From positions 1 to 64,000 of the forward strand of contig NZ_QUEE01000003.1 of NCBI RefSeq assembly GCF_003477885.1: a stretch of DNA of 64,000 nt. Reading direction: 5' to 3'. Within the stretch, counting starts at the first letter, position 1. Each line of letters opens with the position of its first letter. Under the pieces are notes generated by a model, which was not told the origin of the DNA, made no database searches, and was given only the letters and a program-made list of their open reading frames with translations. The position numbers and the translations under genes are program-made. Of this stretch, positions 23,534-33,647 are shown in pieces. The stretch comes from Lachnotalea sp. AF33-28. GTDB lineage: Bacteria; Bacillota; Clostridia; Lachnospirales; Lachnospiraceae.

Positions 23534-24760
23534 TTAAAATCCGATTCTGCGCCTTTCCGGCCAGGGGCACGCTTTCCACTGCCCGCCGTCCTGCTCCTCG
23601 CCGCCGGTCAGCAGATCCACAGCCGCATCCGCGATATAACTTAAATAGGTTTCAGCATCGCTGTCGCCGCACAGCAGTTTCCACATCAGCCCTCCGAACA
23701 GATAAGATTGGGCGAACTCCCTCCAGCTGTGCATCTCGTCTTTTACGCGCCGGGTCAGATCCCACAGGATGCCTTCCGCCTCGCCTCTGGTAAGCCAGCC
23801 CAGATAGCAGCCCCAGCGGGCAAGCATGGCGGCCCGGCCGATATCCCATCCCAGCATGAATTCCGGCGCATACCTGTCCTTAAAATGCTGCGCGAACCGC
23901 CATCCCCGGCAGACGGAAGCGCACTCCTCTTCATCCGTTTCCCCAGCCAGCAGTTCTTCCGGCGAAGATGCCTCACAGTACATCCTGTACCGCATCACAT
24001 ACCCCTCTTCGGTCAGATAGCGGATGGTGTCCAGCAGGCCCCCGCGGCCGTCGATGCCCCAGGACCGGCGCACCACTGAAGCCACCTGCTGCTCCAGAAC
24101 GGGAATGTGTTCTTCCACATCCATGGAGTCCAAGTCATGCCCATTTAGAAAGGATACAATGCCGGACAGCAGGATGCCGAACTGCGCCCACCTCGGGTCA
24201 TCTCCGGAATACGGAACAGGTTCCGGTTCCGGCATCGCGCCAATCTGTGCCATTTTCACCTCTGCAATCCGATAAAGTTCCTGTTCGTCCTCCAGATCCA
24301 GTTCTTCCTCTTCTTCGTCTTCGTCCTCATCCTCCTCCATTGCAAGCGTTTCCAACGCCGCCGAAATGACCCCCATATCTTCGCCGAAGAGTTTTTCCAT
24401 CATGCCGTCCACGCTCATGGAAGCGTATTGGGATACCTGCCTCTCCACTTCCTGACGCATCTGCTCTTCTGAGTACGCCATCTGCGCAAGGCCGTCCGGC
24501 CCAAGCATCTGCCCCAGGATTTCCACCTGACGCTGCCCGCCTGCGGCCTGCTGCTCTGCTGTCTGCTGCTCTGCTTCCCGCTGTTTTTCCTCCTTAGCCT
24601 TCTCCCGCTCTTCCTTCTCTTTCGCTTCAGCATCAGCTTTTTTTGCGATCTCTTCGCTCCTTTTAAACATATCATCCATAGCACTCTGTGTCTGTTCGTT
24701 CACCTGTTGAATGTGTTTCATAATCTCATCGTAATCAAACATATCCTTCTCCTTTGCCAT
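23534..24760 (-). CDS. DUF1266 domain protein with coiled-coil and acidic segment
   Basis: 408 residues. The N-terminal 75 are charged and helical (SEEIAKKADAEAKEKEEREKAKEEKQREAEQQ), a probable coiled coil. A highly acidic run (EEDEDEDEEEEELDLEDE) lies at about 142-160. The C-terminal half has FAQHFKDRYAPEFMLGWDIGRAAMLARWGCYLGWLTRGEAEGILWDLTRRVKDEMHSWREFAQSYLFGG, the DUF1266 signature (helical repeat with GWDxGR, ARWG and W...F). DUF1266 function is unsettled; relatives appear near toxin or secretion loci. No signal peptide. Apparently monocistronic. Confidence 0.75.
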   Translation of the reverse strand: MAKEKDMFDYDEIMKHIQQVNEQTQSAMDDMFKRSEEIAKKADAEAKEKEEREKAKEEKQREAEQQTAEQQAAGGQRQVEILGQMLGPDGLAQMAYSEEQMRQEVERQVSQYASMSVDGMMEKLFGEDMGVISAALETLAMEEDEDEDEEEEELDLEDEQELYRIAEVKMAQIGAMPEPEPVPYSGDDPRWAQFGILLSGIVSFLNGHDLDSMDVEEHIPVLEQQVASVVRRSWGIDGRGGLLDTIRYLTEEGYVMRYRMYCEASSPEELLAGETDEEECASVCRGWRFAQHFKDRYAPEFMLGWDIGRAAMLARWGCYLGWLTRGEAEGILWDLTRRVKDEMHSWREFAQSYLFGGLMWKLLCGDSDAETYLSYIADAAVDLLTGGEEQDGGQWKACPWPERRRIGF

Positions 24761-24831
24761 AGTCTGCCGTTTTTATTTTATTATCTACTATCATACTGTA
24801 AACCGGATATAACCGCAATACGGCAAAATCG

Positions 24832-26013
24832 TTAATGCATCTTTCTCTGACTCCGGTATGCGCCCGGTGTGATTCCCGTGTGCTTTCTAAAAGCATTTTG
24901 GAAGTGGCTTTGGGATGAAAATCCAAGATAAGCCGCAATCTGCTCCAGTGATTTATCGCTTATCTCCAGCAGGCGCTTTGCCTCATTAAGCTTGAGAGCC
25001 GTCACATAACTTCCGACGCTCATCCCGGTCCGCTCCTGAAACAGAGAGCACAGATAGGTGCGGTTGAGTCCAAGCTCATGGGAGAGCTCTTCTGTGGTTA
25101 CCCGCCTGTCAATATGCTGAAAAATATAATCCCTCGCCCGGCGGATGCGGGGATCATTCTTTTCTCCGCAGGTAGCATCTGCCACCCGCCGGGTAAAATC
25201 CCGAACCATTGCGACCTGCAGCCCCATCACCTCCTGACAGGTCTTCAGCAGTTCCACCTTCTGAATGTAGACATCGCTTAATGAAAAGGCGGATTCCCGA
25301 TCCAGGCCTCCCCGTATGGCTGCTCTTGTAACCAGGGCTGCAGTGCATATAAACAGGTTTTTCTGCTGCCTGATGGCATCGTTAGCCATGATCCCTGCCC
25401 GCCCCACCGGCGGCGATGCTATCATGGCTGACAGATCCTCCACTCGTCCGTGTTCTACAATAGAAAGCAATAACTGCTCCAGTTCGTAAGTATTATGTAC
25501 AAATCCGTACTGCTGCTTTGCCGGAGATGACGTTTCCCCGCCGGGAATTAAGGGCAGCGCCTCATCTGTCAGAAGATCCTTGACGTTTAACTTCTCATCA
25601 TTTATAAAGTAATTTAATGTACAAAGGATCTGCAGAAAATTCCGTAAGGGATAGGTTGGAATGGACTGCATATACTCCATCAATTCCCTGGCCCGGCCGG
25701 GCGCTTCACCCATGGAGCGGAGAATCTCGCACGCTGCGGCCCGGTCAGGATTCACCTGGGCCACAGGCCCCATCACAAGGCTCACAGGCGCATGTTTCAT
25801 GCGGAACAGGCCATAAAACAGAAATGTATCCGTCATATGATAACTTACATTTCCCGGATTTTCAAAGATGCGCTTTTCCTCCAGAACCGCCGGATCCGGT
25901 GTAAAATCGCTGTGATGATACAGTCCTGCCAGACGGCCCTCCCGATAAATACGCACCGGAACCCCGGACAGGCTCGCCAGTGCGTTCGCCATATACTCAT
26001 AGTCCACTTCCAT
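24832..26013 (-). CDS. AraC-family transcriptional regulator
   Basis: 393 residues. The C-terminal 100 form a double helix-turn-helix (RARDYIFQHIDRRVTTEELSHELGLNRTYLCSLFQERTGMSVGSYVTALKLNEAKRLLEISDKSLEQIAAYLGFSSQSHFQNAFRKHTGITPGAYR). The N-terminal 280 residues form a sensing part like that of clostridial AraC regulators with a PocR-like start (LASLSGVPVRIYREGRLAGLY). It is divergently transcribed from the GPH transporter/GH78/GH3 operon and very probably controls it in response to a plant-derived sugar. Both promoters lie in 26014-26213. Confidence 0.88.
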   Translation of the reverse strand: MEVDYEYMANALASLSGVPVRIYREGRLAGLYHHSDFTPDPAVLEEKRIFENPGNVSYHMTDTFLFYGLFRMKHAPVSLVMGPVAQVNPDRAAACEILRSMGEAPGRARELMEYMQSIPTYPLRNFLQILCTLNYFINDEKLNVKDLLTDEALPLIPGGETSSPAKQQYGFVHNTYELEQLLLSIVEHGRVEDLSAMIASPPVGRAGIMANDAIRQQKNLFICTAALVTRAAIRGGLDRESAFSLSDVYIQKVELLKTCQEVMGLQVAMVRDFTRRVADATCGEKNDPRIRRARDYIFQHIDRRVTTEELSHELGLNRTYLCSLFQERTGMSVGSYVTALKLNEAKRLLEISDKSLEQIAAYLGFSSQSHFQNAFRKHTGITPGAYRSQRKMH

Positions 26014-26152
26014 TCAGCTCCTCCTCTAATAAAAACGGATCACGCTCACAAGACAATTTATTTCATAGATCCAGCTCTCCTGCACAATAAAATATACTGC
26101 AGATTATAGTATGAACCAGACAAATTTGCAAGACATACAGGGGCTGTTTTGC

Positions 26153-26196
26153 TACAATATTTACAAATAAATCAAACCGATAATTGGATTATTTGT
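26153..26196 (+). promoter_or_regulatory. Putative promoter and inverted repeat of the rhamnoside operon
   Basis: A -10-like TACAAT (26153-26158) precedes an inverted repeat with perfect 8-bp arms ACAAATAA (26163-26170) and TTATTTGT (26189-26196), overlapping the likely transcription start. The -35 is weak. It could be an operator for the divergent AraC regulator or a leader hairpin; RBS AAGGAGAG follows. Confidence 0.35.
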
Positions 26197-26213
26197 GAAA
26201 AGGAGAGAATCCG

Positions 26214-27671
26214 ATGGCAGGAAAACAACTGTTTGACAAAAAAGGGCTTCAAAGCCGAATTCTATCCGATCAGGTGACAGGGAAGGAAAAATGGCTGGGA
26301 TACCTGGCGGGGCCGGCCGGCGCCCTGCTTTTAAATGCGGTTCTCGGCTCCTACCTGAACGCTTACTACACGGATGTATTGAAACTGACTCATATATGGG
26401 GAGGTCTTTTTTTGGCGCTGTTCCCTGTTATGTCCAAGATCATCGATGCCATAACAAACGTTGTTATGGGGCAGATCATCGAGCATACCAGGACTAAGCA
26501 GGGAAAAGCAAGGCCCTGGCTGCTGCTGTCCGCGCCCCTGATGGCAGTTACAGGCATTCTGCTGTTTACGGTCCCGAACGCCTCCGAAACCGTTCAGGCC
26601 ATCTGGGTCATGCTGTCGTACAACCTGTTTTATTCCTTTGCGTTTACTATCTATAATATGAGCCACAGCCTGATGGTCCCGCTCTCCACCCGGGACACCA
26701 CAAAACGGGGCGGGCTTTCCGTATTCAACAACATCGCTTCCGTGATGATATCCGGAATCATAGTGGCTCTCATATTTCCTATGGTGGTTCTTCCCGCTCT
26801 GGGAGTTGATAAGAGCAAATGGATCCTGGTAATGAGCCTCATCGCCGTAATCGCTTTGCCGCTGACTCTGATTGAATATTTCTTTACCAGGGAAAGGGTT
26901 ACAGAGGAGCAGTCCGGACAGTCCGGAAAAACTGTCTCAATCGGCAGACAGCTGAAGCTGGCCTTTTCAGACAAATACTGGATTATCCTGCTGCTCTATT
27001 CCTTCACCTACTTTTTCGGAAACAATATCAAGAACATTTCCCTGCTCTACTACTGCAATTATGTATTGGGTACATACAACGACGGCTTTACACAGACGAT
27101 GGTGTCGGTCATCGGCGGAATCCCGATGGGAATCGGCATATTCGCCGTGTGGCCCCTGGCAAAGAAATTCGGCAAACGCAATGTCACGCTGGCAGGATTT
27201 ATCCTCTATGCCGCCGGCGGCGCCATATGCCTCATGGCACCGAAGAATATGGCGGTGGTGCTGATCGGCCAGTTCATTAAAAACACGGGAGGTCTCCCCT
27301 GTGCCTATGTATTCTCCGCCCTGCTGGCTGATGTGCTGGACCACATGGAGTGGAAAGGCGGTTTCCGTATTGACGGCCTTACCGCATCTATGAACAGCGT
27401 CATCACCACCGTCTGCGTGGGGCTCTCCAGCGGGCTGTTCAACCTTCTGCTGGCCTTAAGCGGCTATGCGGCTCCGGAGCTGATCAACGGCCGGACGGTA
27501 GCCGCCGTACAGAATCCCGCCACCCAAAATGCGATCACTGCGTGCTTTTTAGGGGTCGAAATCGTTACCGCCGTCATCCTGGTGATTCTCCTCTCCGGGC
27601 TTTCGGTAGAGAAAGTCATCCATAAGGAACAGGCCGAGATCAAAGCCCGTCAGGAGGGAACGCCGCAATGA
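26214..27671 (+). CDS. GPH-family (glycoside-pentoside-hexuronide) sugar:cation symporter
   Basis: 485 residues with about twelve transmembrane helices and the GPH hallmarks: GYLAGPAGALLLNAVLGSYLNAYYTDV, FPVMSKIIDAITNVVMGQIIEHTRTKQGKARPWLLLSAPLMAVTGILLF and a second-half MEWKGGFRIDGLTASMNSV. These transporters import glycosides with Na+ or H+. First gene of a three-gene operon: stop overlaps GH78 start (ATGA), and GH78 overlaps GH3 likewise. The import of an intact rhamnosylated glycoside for intracellular cleavage is inferred from those enzymes. RBS AAGGAG. Confidence 0.88.
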   Translation: MAGKQLFDKKGLQSRILSDQVTGKEKWLGYLAGPAGALLLNAVLGSYLNAYYTDVLKLTHIWGGLFLALFPVMSKIIDAITNVVMGQIIEHTRTKQGKARPWLLLSAPLMAVTGILLFTVPNASETVQAIWVMLSYNLFYSFAFTIYNMSHSLMVPLSTRDTTKRGGLSVFNNIASVMISGIIVALIFPMVVLPALGVDKSKWILVMSLIAVIALPLTLIEYFFTRERVTEEQSGQSGKTVSIGRQLKLAFSDKYWIILLLYSFTYFFGNNIKNISLLYYCNYVLGTYNDGFTQTMVSVIGGIPMGIGIFAVWPLAKKFGKRNVTLAGFILYAAGGAICLMAPKNMAVVLIGQFIKNTGGLPCAYVFSALLADVLDHMEWKGGFRIDGLTASMNSVITTVCVGLSSGLFNLLLALSGYAAPELINGRTVAAVQNPATQNAITACFLGVEIVTAVILVILLSGLSVEKVIHKEQAEIKARQEGTPQ

Positions 27672-30298
27672 AAGCAATCCGTTTAAAAACAGAATATTTG
27701 ACTAACCCTATGGGCATCGATACCGTTGCTCCCCGGCTGTTCTGGAACTGTGAGGGCGGCATCACCCAGACAGCCTGGCAGATCATGGCCCAGGTAAACG
27801 GGCAGACCGTTTGGGACAGCCAAAAGACGGCGTCTTCCTCCATGCATGCCGTCTACAGCGGCAGAGCGCTTCAAAGCCGTGATACCGTGATCTGGAAAGC
27901 GCGGCTATGGGATGAACGCGATGAGGCCGGCGAATGGTCAGAAGAAGCATCTTTCGAGATCGGCCTTCTGCGGGCGGAAGACTGGCAAGCCCAGTGGATC
28001 ACAGGCGATTACACGCCCCGGACTAAAAAGAGCCTTCTGCGTGCATATATGGGCAAAACAGCCAGGCGCTATCCGGTGGACTGCTTCTGCAGGACCTTTT
28101 CTGCCGGCTGCGCAGTAAAGGCCAGGCTGTATATAACCGCCTGCGGGGTCTACGAAGCCCGGCTCAATGGCCGCCGCGCCGGAGATTTCATTATGGCCCC
28201 CGGCTATACGGATTACCGGAGACGGGTTCAGTACCAGACTTATGACGTACTGCCCCTGCTAAAATCAGGGGAAAATACGCTGACCGTCCGGCTGGCCGAC
28301 GGCTGGTACCGGGGCAGTGTGGGAGCATGGGGCCTGCTGTGCCAGTACGGATATGAAACCAAGCTCCTGGCCCGGCTGGAGCTGACGGACGCAAGCGGCA
28401 GGATAACCGCCATATGTACGGACGGCAGCTGGCGCTGGTCCAACGACGGCCCCGTCCGGTTCGCCGACAACAAGGACGGGGAAATATTGGATGCACGGAT
28501 GGTTCCCAGCTATTCAGGGGCCGCCAGGGTCACCAGGCATGCAGTGATCCCCACCGCCTCCAATAACGTGCCAGTCACCGAACATGAGCGCTTTATCCCA
28601 AATGCAATTATTACTCCATCCGGGAAAACAGTACTGGATTTTGGGCAGAATATTGCCGGATATATCTCCTTCTCACTTATGGCAGAGGCCGGGCAGCGTG
28701 TGGTTCTGCGATTCGGAGAGCTGCTGGATGGGGACGGGGAATTCACCCAGAAAAATATCCAATGTGCGCGCAAAGGCCGGGTCACCCCGCAGCAGACGGT
28801 GGATTATACCTGCAGGGAAGGGGTCAACGAATATAAGACAGCATTTGCTGTGTTTGGCTTTCAGTATGCCCTGCTGGATACCGATGTCTGCTGGGAACCG
28901 GAGGATTTCACCGCCATTGCGGTTTACTCCGATCTGGAACGTACCGGCAGATTTAACAGTTCAAGCCCTCTTTTGAACCGTTTTGTCGAAAATACCGTAT
29001 GGTCGGCCAAAAACAATCATCTGGACATACCGACCGACTGTCCAACCCGTGAACGCCATGGCTGGACCGGAGACGCACAGATCTTTTTCCGCTCGGCCGC
29101 CTATCTTTTCGATTATGCTGCGTTCTCCCGGAAATATCTGCGGGATCTGTACGACTGGCAGAAGAAAAACGGGAAACTGCCTCAGATCGCCCCCTATGGC
29201 GGTGTGGATTTCTATATGGCGCCCATGGACGGTTCGGTGGGCTGGGCGGATGCAGGGGTGCTGATTCCGTACTTTTTCTGGAAACAGTACGCAGATGCTG
29301 CAATACTTAGTGAACACTACAATAAAATGCGCAGCTATGCCCATTTTATGATGAACCGTGTCGGCAGATGGTATCCCACTGCCCGCTCCACAGGCCTTCA
29401 GAAAGCGGACAAAAAGAACATCGTAAACAGCGGCCAGTCTTTCGGTGAATGGGCAGAACCGGCCGACGTGTATCCGCTCAACTGGTTTAAGGAAATGTCG
29501 GTGCCTCACCCGGAGGAGTCAACCGCCTATACCAGCTTTGTGATGGAAGCCATGGCGCAGATTGCCGAGACGCTTAGCAAGCCTGAGGATGCCGCAGAGT
29601 ACCGCGCCTGCGCGGCACGAACGCGGAAAGGCTATCAGGCTTTGCGGCGGCAGAGCCGTTTTTCTCTCGATACAGACCGGCAGGCGTCTCTGGTACGTCC
29701 GCTGTATATGAAACTGCTGGATGAGCAGCAGACTGTGTATGCGAAAAAACGGCTTATTAAGGCGCTGGAGCATTACGGCTGGCGGATTGGCACAGGGTTT
29801 TTATCCACGCCGCTCATACTGTATGTGCTGGCTGAAATCGATATAGAGGCCGCTTATAAGCTGCTGGAAAATGAAGCAATGCCCGGCTGGCTCTTCATGT
29901 CAAAGTCGGGTGCAAACACCGTCTGGGAAAGCTGGGAAGGCATGGTGGCACAGGGCGGCATTGCTTCCCTGGACCACTACTCCAAAGGTGCAGTGTGCCA
30001 GTGGCTGTTTGATACCATGTGCGGCATTCAGATAAAGACAGAGAACCGCTTTACCGTTGCGCCCCGCCCGGGCGGACATTTCACCCATGCAGAAGCAGAA
30101 TATCTAAGCGTATACGGAACAGTCAAGTGCGGCTGGAAACGGGAAAATGGCAAAATCATCTATACGGTTTCCGTTCCCTGTAACTGCACTGCGGATCTCA
30201 TGCTGCCCGGAGGCCGGAAAAAGACGCTTTTTGCCGGAAACCATACATTTGAAGAAATTGACGTCCACGGCCGGACGGATACGGAGGAATCGGTATGA
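27668..30298 (+). CDS. GH78 alpha-L-rhamnosidase
   Basis: 876 residues, near the normal family size. The N-terminal region has the beta-sandwich domains of bacterial rhamnosidases (YLTNPMGIDTVAPRLFWNC; LYITACGVYEARLNGRRAGDFIMAPGYTDYRRRVQYQTYDV). The (alpha/alpha)6 catalytic domain has DCPTRERHGWTGDAQIFF (about 456-473, with the conserved acidic residues), SFGEWAEP (about 591) and TVWESWEG (about 750). It hydrolyses terminal alpha-L-rhamnose from glycosides such as flavonoid rutinosides, neohesperidosides or pectin fragments. No signal peptide, so intracellular, after GPH uptake. Start and stop overlap the flanking operon genes by 4 bp. Confidence 0.92.
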   Translation: MKAIRLKTEYLTNPMGIDTVAPRLFWNCEGGITQTAWQIMAQVNGQTVWDSQKTASSSMHAVYSGRALQSRDTVIWKARLWDERDEAGEWSEEASFEIGLLRAEDWQAQWITGDYTPRTKKSLLRAYMGKTARRYPVDCFCRTFSAGCAVKARLYITACGVYEARLNGRRAGDFIMAPGYTDYRRRVQYQTYDVLPLLKSGENTLTVRLADGWYRGSVGAWGLLCQYGYETKLLARLELTDASGRITAICTDGSWRWSNDGPVRFADNKDGEILDARMVPSYSGAARVTRHAVIPTASNNVPVTEHERFIPNAIITPSGKTVLDFGQNIAGYISFSLMAEAGQRVVLRFGELLDGDGEFTQKNIQCARKGRVTPQQTVDYTCREGVNEYKTAFAVFGFQYALLDTDVCWEPEDFTAIAVYSDLERTGRFNSSSPLLNRFVENTVWSAKNNHLDIPTDCPTRERHGWTGDAQIFFRSAAYLFDYAAFSRKYLRDLYDWQKKNGKLPQIAPYGGVDFYMAPMDGSVGWADAGVLIPYFFWKQYADAAILSEHYNKMRSYAHFMMNRVGRWYPTARSTGLQKADKKNIVNSGQSFGEWAEPADVYPLNWFKEMSVPHPEESTAYTSFVMEAMAQIAETLSKPEDAAEYRACAARTRKGYQALRRQSRFSLDTDRQASLVRPLYMKLLDEQQTVYAKKRLIKALEHYGWRIGTGFLSTPLILYVLAEIDIEAAYKLLENEAMPGWLFMSKSGANTVWESWEGMVAQGGIASLDHYSKGAVCQWLFDTMCGIQIKTENRFTVAPRPGGHFTHAEAEYLSVYGTVKCGWKRENGKIIYTVSVPCNCTADLMLPGGRKKTLFAGNHTFEEIDVHGRTDTEESV

Positions 30299-32703
30299 AC
30301 ATTCGGGAACTAATCCAAAATATGACACTGGAAGAAAAAGCATGGTACCTCTGCGGCTGCACCAACATGGGTACCATGCCGATCCCCCGGCTTAGCATCC
30401 CGGCTTTGAAATTCTCTGACGGCCCTCACGGCGTCCGGGCTTTGAAAGAGGGCGGTGACAGCATGAGCGGTATTTCCAACAGCCTGCCCTCCACCAGCTT
30501 TCCCACGGCCGCCACTGCTGCCAACAGCTGGAACCCGGATAATCTTCGGCGCATGGGCCAGGCCCTCGGGGAGGAATGCCTAAACTACGGCATCCATGTG
30601 CTCCTTGGGCCAGCGGTAAATATCAAGCGCAATCCGCTGGCGGGACGGAATTTTGAGTATTTCTCTGAAGATCCCCTGATCGCCGGTGAGCTGGGCGCGG
30701 CTTTTACAGAAGGAGTACAGAGTACCGGTGTAGGGGCTGCGGTCAAACATTTTGCCGCCAATAACTCAGAGAATTTCCGATTTACCGGCAACTCCGTCGT
30801 TGACGAACGGGCGCTGCGGGAAATCTATCTGAAAGGGTTCGAGCGCATCGTCAAAAAGGCTCACCCATTTTCCATGATGTGCGCTTATAATCAGATCAAC
30901 GGGGAATTCTGCGCCCAGAACAAATGGCTCTTAACGGATGTTTTAAGGCAGGAATGGGGATTTGACGGTGTGGTCATGACCGATTGGGGCGCCGTCAAAG
31001 AGCGGGTTAAAGGTGTAAAAGCCGGTCTGGATCTGGAAATGCCGGGCATGGAACCGCACAATGTCCGGTCGGTCATCCGTGCCGTACAGTCCGGCAGCCT
31101 GTCCGAAGAAGCGGTGGATACGGCGGTTTCCAATATGCTCGCCCTCATCCGCCGGGTTTCCCGACAGAAGAACGCCTCCTGTGATTTTCAAGCCCACGCC
31201 GGCCTCGCAGCAGAAATTGCCGCGGACAGCGCTGTGCTGCTGAAAAATGACGGCATCCTCCCGTTAAGCAGGGATCAAAAATACCTGATCATCGGCGATC
31301 TCTTCCATTATATGCGCTATCAGGGCTCCGGTTCCTCCCTCATCAATCCGCAGATCCTTCAAACACCCGAAGCCGAATTCACAGCCCGGGGCGTGGACTA
31401 TTCCTATGTCCGCGGCTATCGGGAGAGCGAAACCGGGCTGGAACCCGAGTACCTGGCGCAGGCGCTTAGAGAGGCAGAACATGCTGATTATATCCTGGTA
31501 TTTGCCGGACAGACAGATTATGTGGAATCCGAGGGCTTTGACCGGGAAAGTATGTCGCTGCCCGAAAATCAGCTTGTTCTTCTGACAGAGCTGGCAAAAT
31601 TGGGCCGGAAGGCCGTGCTGGTACTCTTCGGCGGAAGCAGCATTGAACTGCCCTTCGCCGATGGATTTAACGCAGTTTTAAATCTCTTTCTTCCCGGCGA
31701 ATGCGGCGGAACAGCCGCGTATCAGCTCCTGTTCGGAGAAAAGAACCCTTCCGGCAAACTGGCCGAGACCTGGGCAGAACGTTACGAAGATGTGCCCTTT
31801 GGCAGCCTCTTCAGTAAAAATCCGGTGGAAGCTTACAGAGAATCCGTATATGTGGGCTACCGCTACTACTTAAGCGCTGGGAAAAGAGTGCGTTATCCGT
31901 TCGGCTTCGGCCTAAGCTATACCGAATTTACATACAGTGATCTGAAACTGGATACACAAGACGGAGAATACACGGCAGGTCTGAATGTAAGCAATACCGG
32001 CAGATTTGACGGCGCAGAGGTTGTGCAGCTCTATGTGTCCGCACCTGAAAGCGGGGTTTTTAAGCCTCTGCGGGAACTAAGAGGTTTTTCCAAAGTGTTT
32101 GTAGCTGCTGGCCGGACAGAACATGTGACCGTCCGCTTTTCGCAGGACGATCTGCGCTATTATCATCCGGGACTTAAAAAATGGGTGCTGGAACCTGGAA
32201 CGTACCGGATACAGATCGGCGCAAGCTGCGAGGATATCCGGCTGGAGACAGAATTAAAGATTACCGGAGAAACGGTTCCTTCCCCCTATTCCGAAGCCGT
32301 GCTGGCCGCATACGGCAATGCCGCCGGGCTGCCGGAGATCTCCGACCATGTTTTCTCCTCGCTGATCGGCCGCTCCATCCCGGTTTATGAAATGGGAAAA
32401 CGGCCGTATACCATGGAAACAACACTGGGGGAATTTGATACCCTATTCGGCGCTGTCATAAAAAAGGCCATAGTAAACGTAGGCGTCAAACAGTACAAAA
32501 AAGCCTGTAAAATGCCGGACGGACCGGAAAAAGAGAGGGAAAAGAAGGCAGGGCTCTTTATCTCAAAAATGATGCCGTCCAACTCCCTGCGTTCCCTCTG
32601 CTACTCTTCCGCCGGCGGCTTAAAATATCCTGTCGCAAAAGGCATGCTGGAAATTGCCAACGGACACATCCTCCGCGGCATCCGGGCTATGCTGGGAAAA
32701 TAA
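30295..32703 (+). CDS. GH3 beta-glucosidase
   Basis: 802 residues. The TIM-barrel domain contains KFSDGPHGVR, GRNFEYFSEDPLIAGELGAAFTEGVQSTGVGAAVKHFAANNSE and nucleophile Asp in GFDGVVMTDWGA (about 225). The alpha/beta sandwich (SAVLLKNDGILPL) and a Fn3-like domain (LNVSNTGRFDGAEVVQLYVS) follow, plus about 120 unusual C-terminal residues after 690 rich in Lys and hydrophobics. Cytoplasmic (no signal). Removes beta-glucose after rhamnose is cut by the GH78 upstream, which suits rutinoside-like or saponin substrates. Convergent with the Mrp gene 9 bp away. Confidence 0.9.
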   Translation: MNIRELIQNMTLEEKAWYLCGCTNMGTMPIPRLSIPALKFSDGPHGVRALKEGGDSMSGISNSLPSTSFPTAATAANSWNPDNLRRMGQALGEECLNYGIHVLLGPAVNIKRNPLAGRNFEYFSEDPLIAGELGAAFTEGVQSTGVGAAVKHFAANNSENFRFTGNSVVDERALREIYLKGFERIVKKAHPFSMMCAYNQINGEFCAQNKWLLTDVLRQEWGFDGVVMTDWGAVKERVKGVKAGLDLEMPGMEPHNVRSVIRAVQSGSLSEEAVDTAVSNMLALIRRVSRQKNASCDFQAHAGLAAEIAADSAVLLKNDGILPLSRDQKYLIIGDLFHYMRYQGSGSSLINPQILQTPEAEFTARGVDYSYVRGYRESETGLEPEYLAQALREAEHADYILVFAGQTDYVESEGFDRESMSLPENQLVLLTELAKLGRKAVLVLFGGSSIELPFADGFNAVLNLFLPGECGGTAAYQLLFGEKNPSGKLAETWAERYEDVPFGSLFSKNPVEAYRESVYVGYRYYLSAGKRVRYPFGFGLSYTEFTYSDLKLDTQDGEYTAGLNVSNTGRFDGAEVVQLYVSAPESGVFKPLRELRGFSKVFVAAGRTEHVTVRFSQDDLRYYHPGLKKWVLEPGTYRIQIGASCEDIRLETELKITGETVPSPYSEAVLAAYGNAAGLPEISDHVFSSLIGRSIPVYEMGKRPYTMETTLGEFDTLFGAVIKKAIVNVGVKQYKKACKMPDGPEKEREKKAGLFISKMMPSNSLRSLCYSSAGGLKYPVAKGMLEIANGHILRGIRAMLGK

Positions 32704-32712
32704 AGCTCCCTG

Positions 32713-33534
32713 TTATTTTGTAATTTCCTTTAACAGTTCGTCCAGCCAGTTTCCTTCAAACAGTTCGATCACGCCCCTGTCGCAGGCCGCAGCCAGCTTC
32801 GGATCGATGGGCAGCTTCGCAATGGCCGAGATGCCGTGTTTCTGTGCGATGCTGTCAATATGGCTTTCTCCGAATACCGGGATCTGCTCGCCGCACTTGG
32901 GACAGGCTACATAGCTCATGTTTTCCACCAGCGCCAGCACGGGGATATTCATCATACCGGCCATGTTGACCGCCTTCTCCACGATCATGCCCACCAGCTC
33001 CTGCGGGGAAGCCACGATCACCACGCCGTCCACCGGTATGGACTGAAATACGGTCAGCGGCACGTCCCCGGTTCCCGGCGGCATGTCGATAAACATATAG
33101 TCCACATCGCCCCAGATGACGTCCGTCCAGAACTGTTTCACAGCTCCGGCGATCAACGGGCCGCGCCATACCACAGGGTCGGTCTCGTTCTCCGTCAGAA
33201 AATTCAGGGACATAATGCGGATGCCTGTCTGGGATTCCACCGGATACAGACCCGACTCGCTGCCGTCTGCATGGCAGTGAAGCCCAAAAGCGGTGGGGAT
33301 GGACGGGCCGGTGATATCCGCGTCCAGAATCGCAGTGCTGTATCCCTCACGGCGTGCCATCACCGCCAGCATGGAGGTGACAAGGCTTTTGCCCACGCCT
33401 CCCTTTCCGCTGACAACGCCGATTACCTTTTTAATATGGCTCCCGTCATGGGGTTTTGCGAGAAGGCTCTCTCTCTCACGCTCACTGCAGCTCTCGCCGC
33501 AGCTCTCACAGTTGTGTGAACAGTTTTCACTCAT
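32713..33534 (-). CDS. mrp: Mrp/NBP35-type P-loop Fe-S cluster carrier
   Basis: 273 residues. A Cys-rich N-terminus (Cys5, 9, 12, 16) resembles Nbp35-type Fe-S binding extensions. The deviant Walker A GKGGVGKS lies at 43-50, followed by LDADITGPSIPTAFGL, FIDMPPGTGDVPLTVFQS and a CxxC (CPKCGE) at about 210, the bridging cluster site of ApbC/Nbp35 proteins. It assembles or transfers Fe-S clusters in the cytoplasm. Stands alone with RBS AGGAGGTTAGT. Confidence 0.9.
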   Translation of the reverse strand: MSENCSHNCESCGESCSERERESLLAKPHDGSHIKKVIGVVSGKGGVGKSLVTSMLAVMARREGYSTAILDADITGPSIPTAFGLHCHADGSESGLYPVESQTGIRIMSLNFLTENETDPVVWRGPLIAGAVKQFWTDVIWGDVDYMFIDMPPGTGDVPLTVFQSIPVDGVVIVASPQELVGMIVEKAVNMAGMMNIPVLALVENMSYVACPKCGEQIPVFGESHIDSIAQKHGISAIAKLPIDPKLAAACDRGVIELFEGNWLDELLKEITK

Positions 33535-33647
33535 AATACTAACCTCCTAAGATCCTGTATCATTGTCCGATACTCATACAAATCTTATTATACGCGGTTT
33601 GTGACATATATCAACAAGTTTTTCTGACATATGCCATAAATCAGCAG

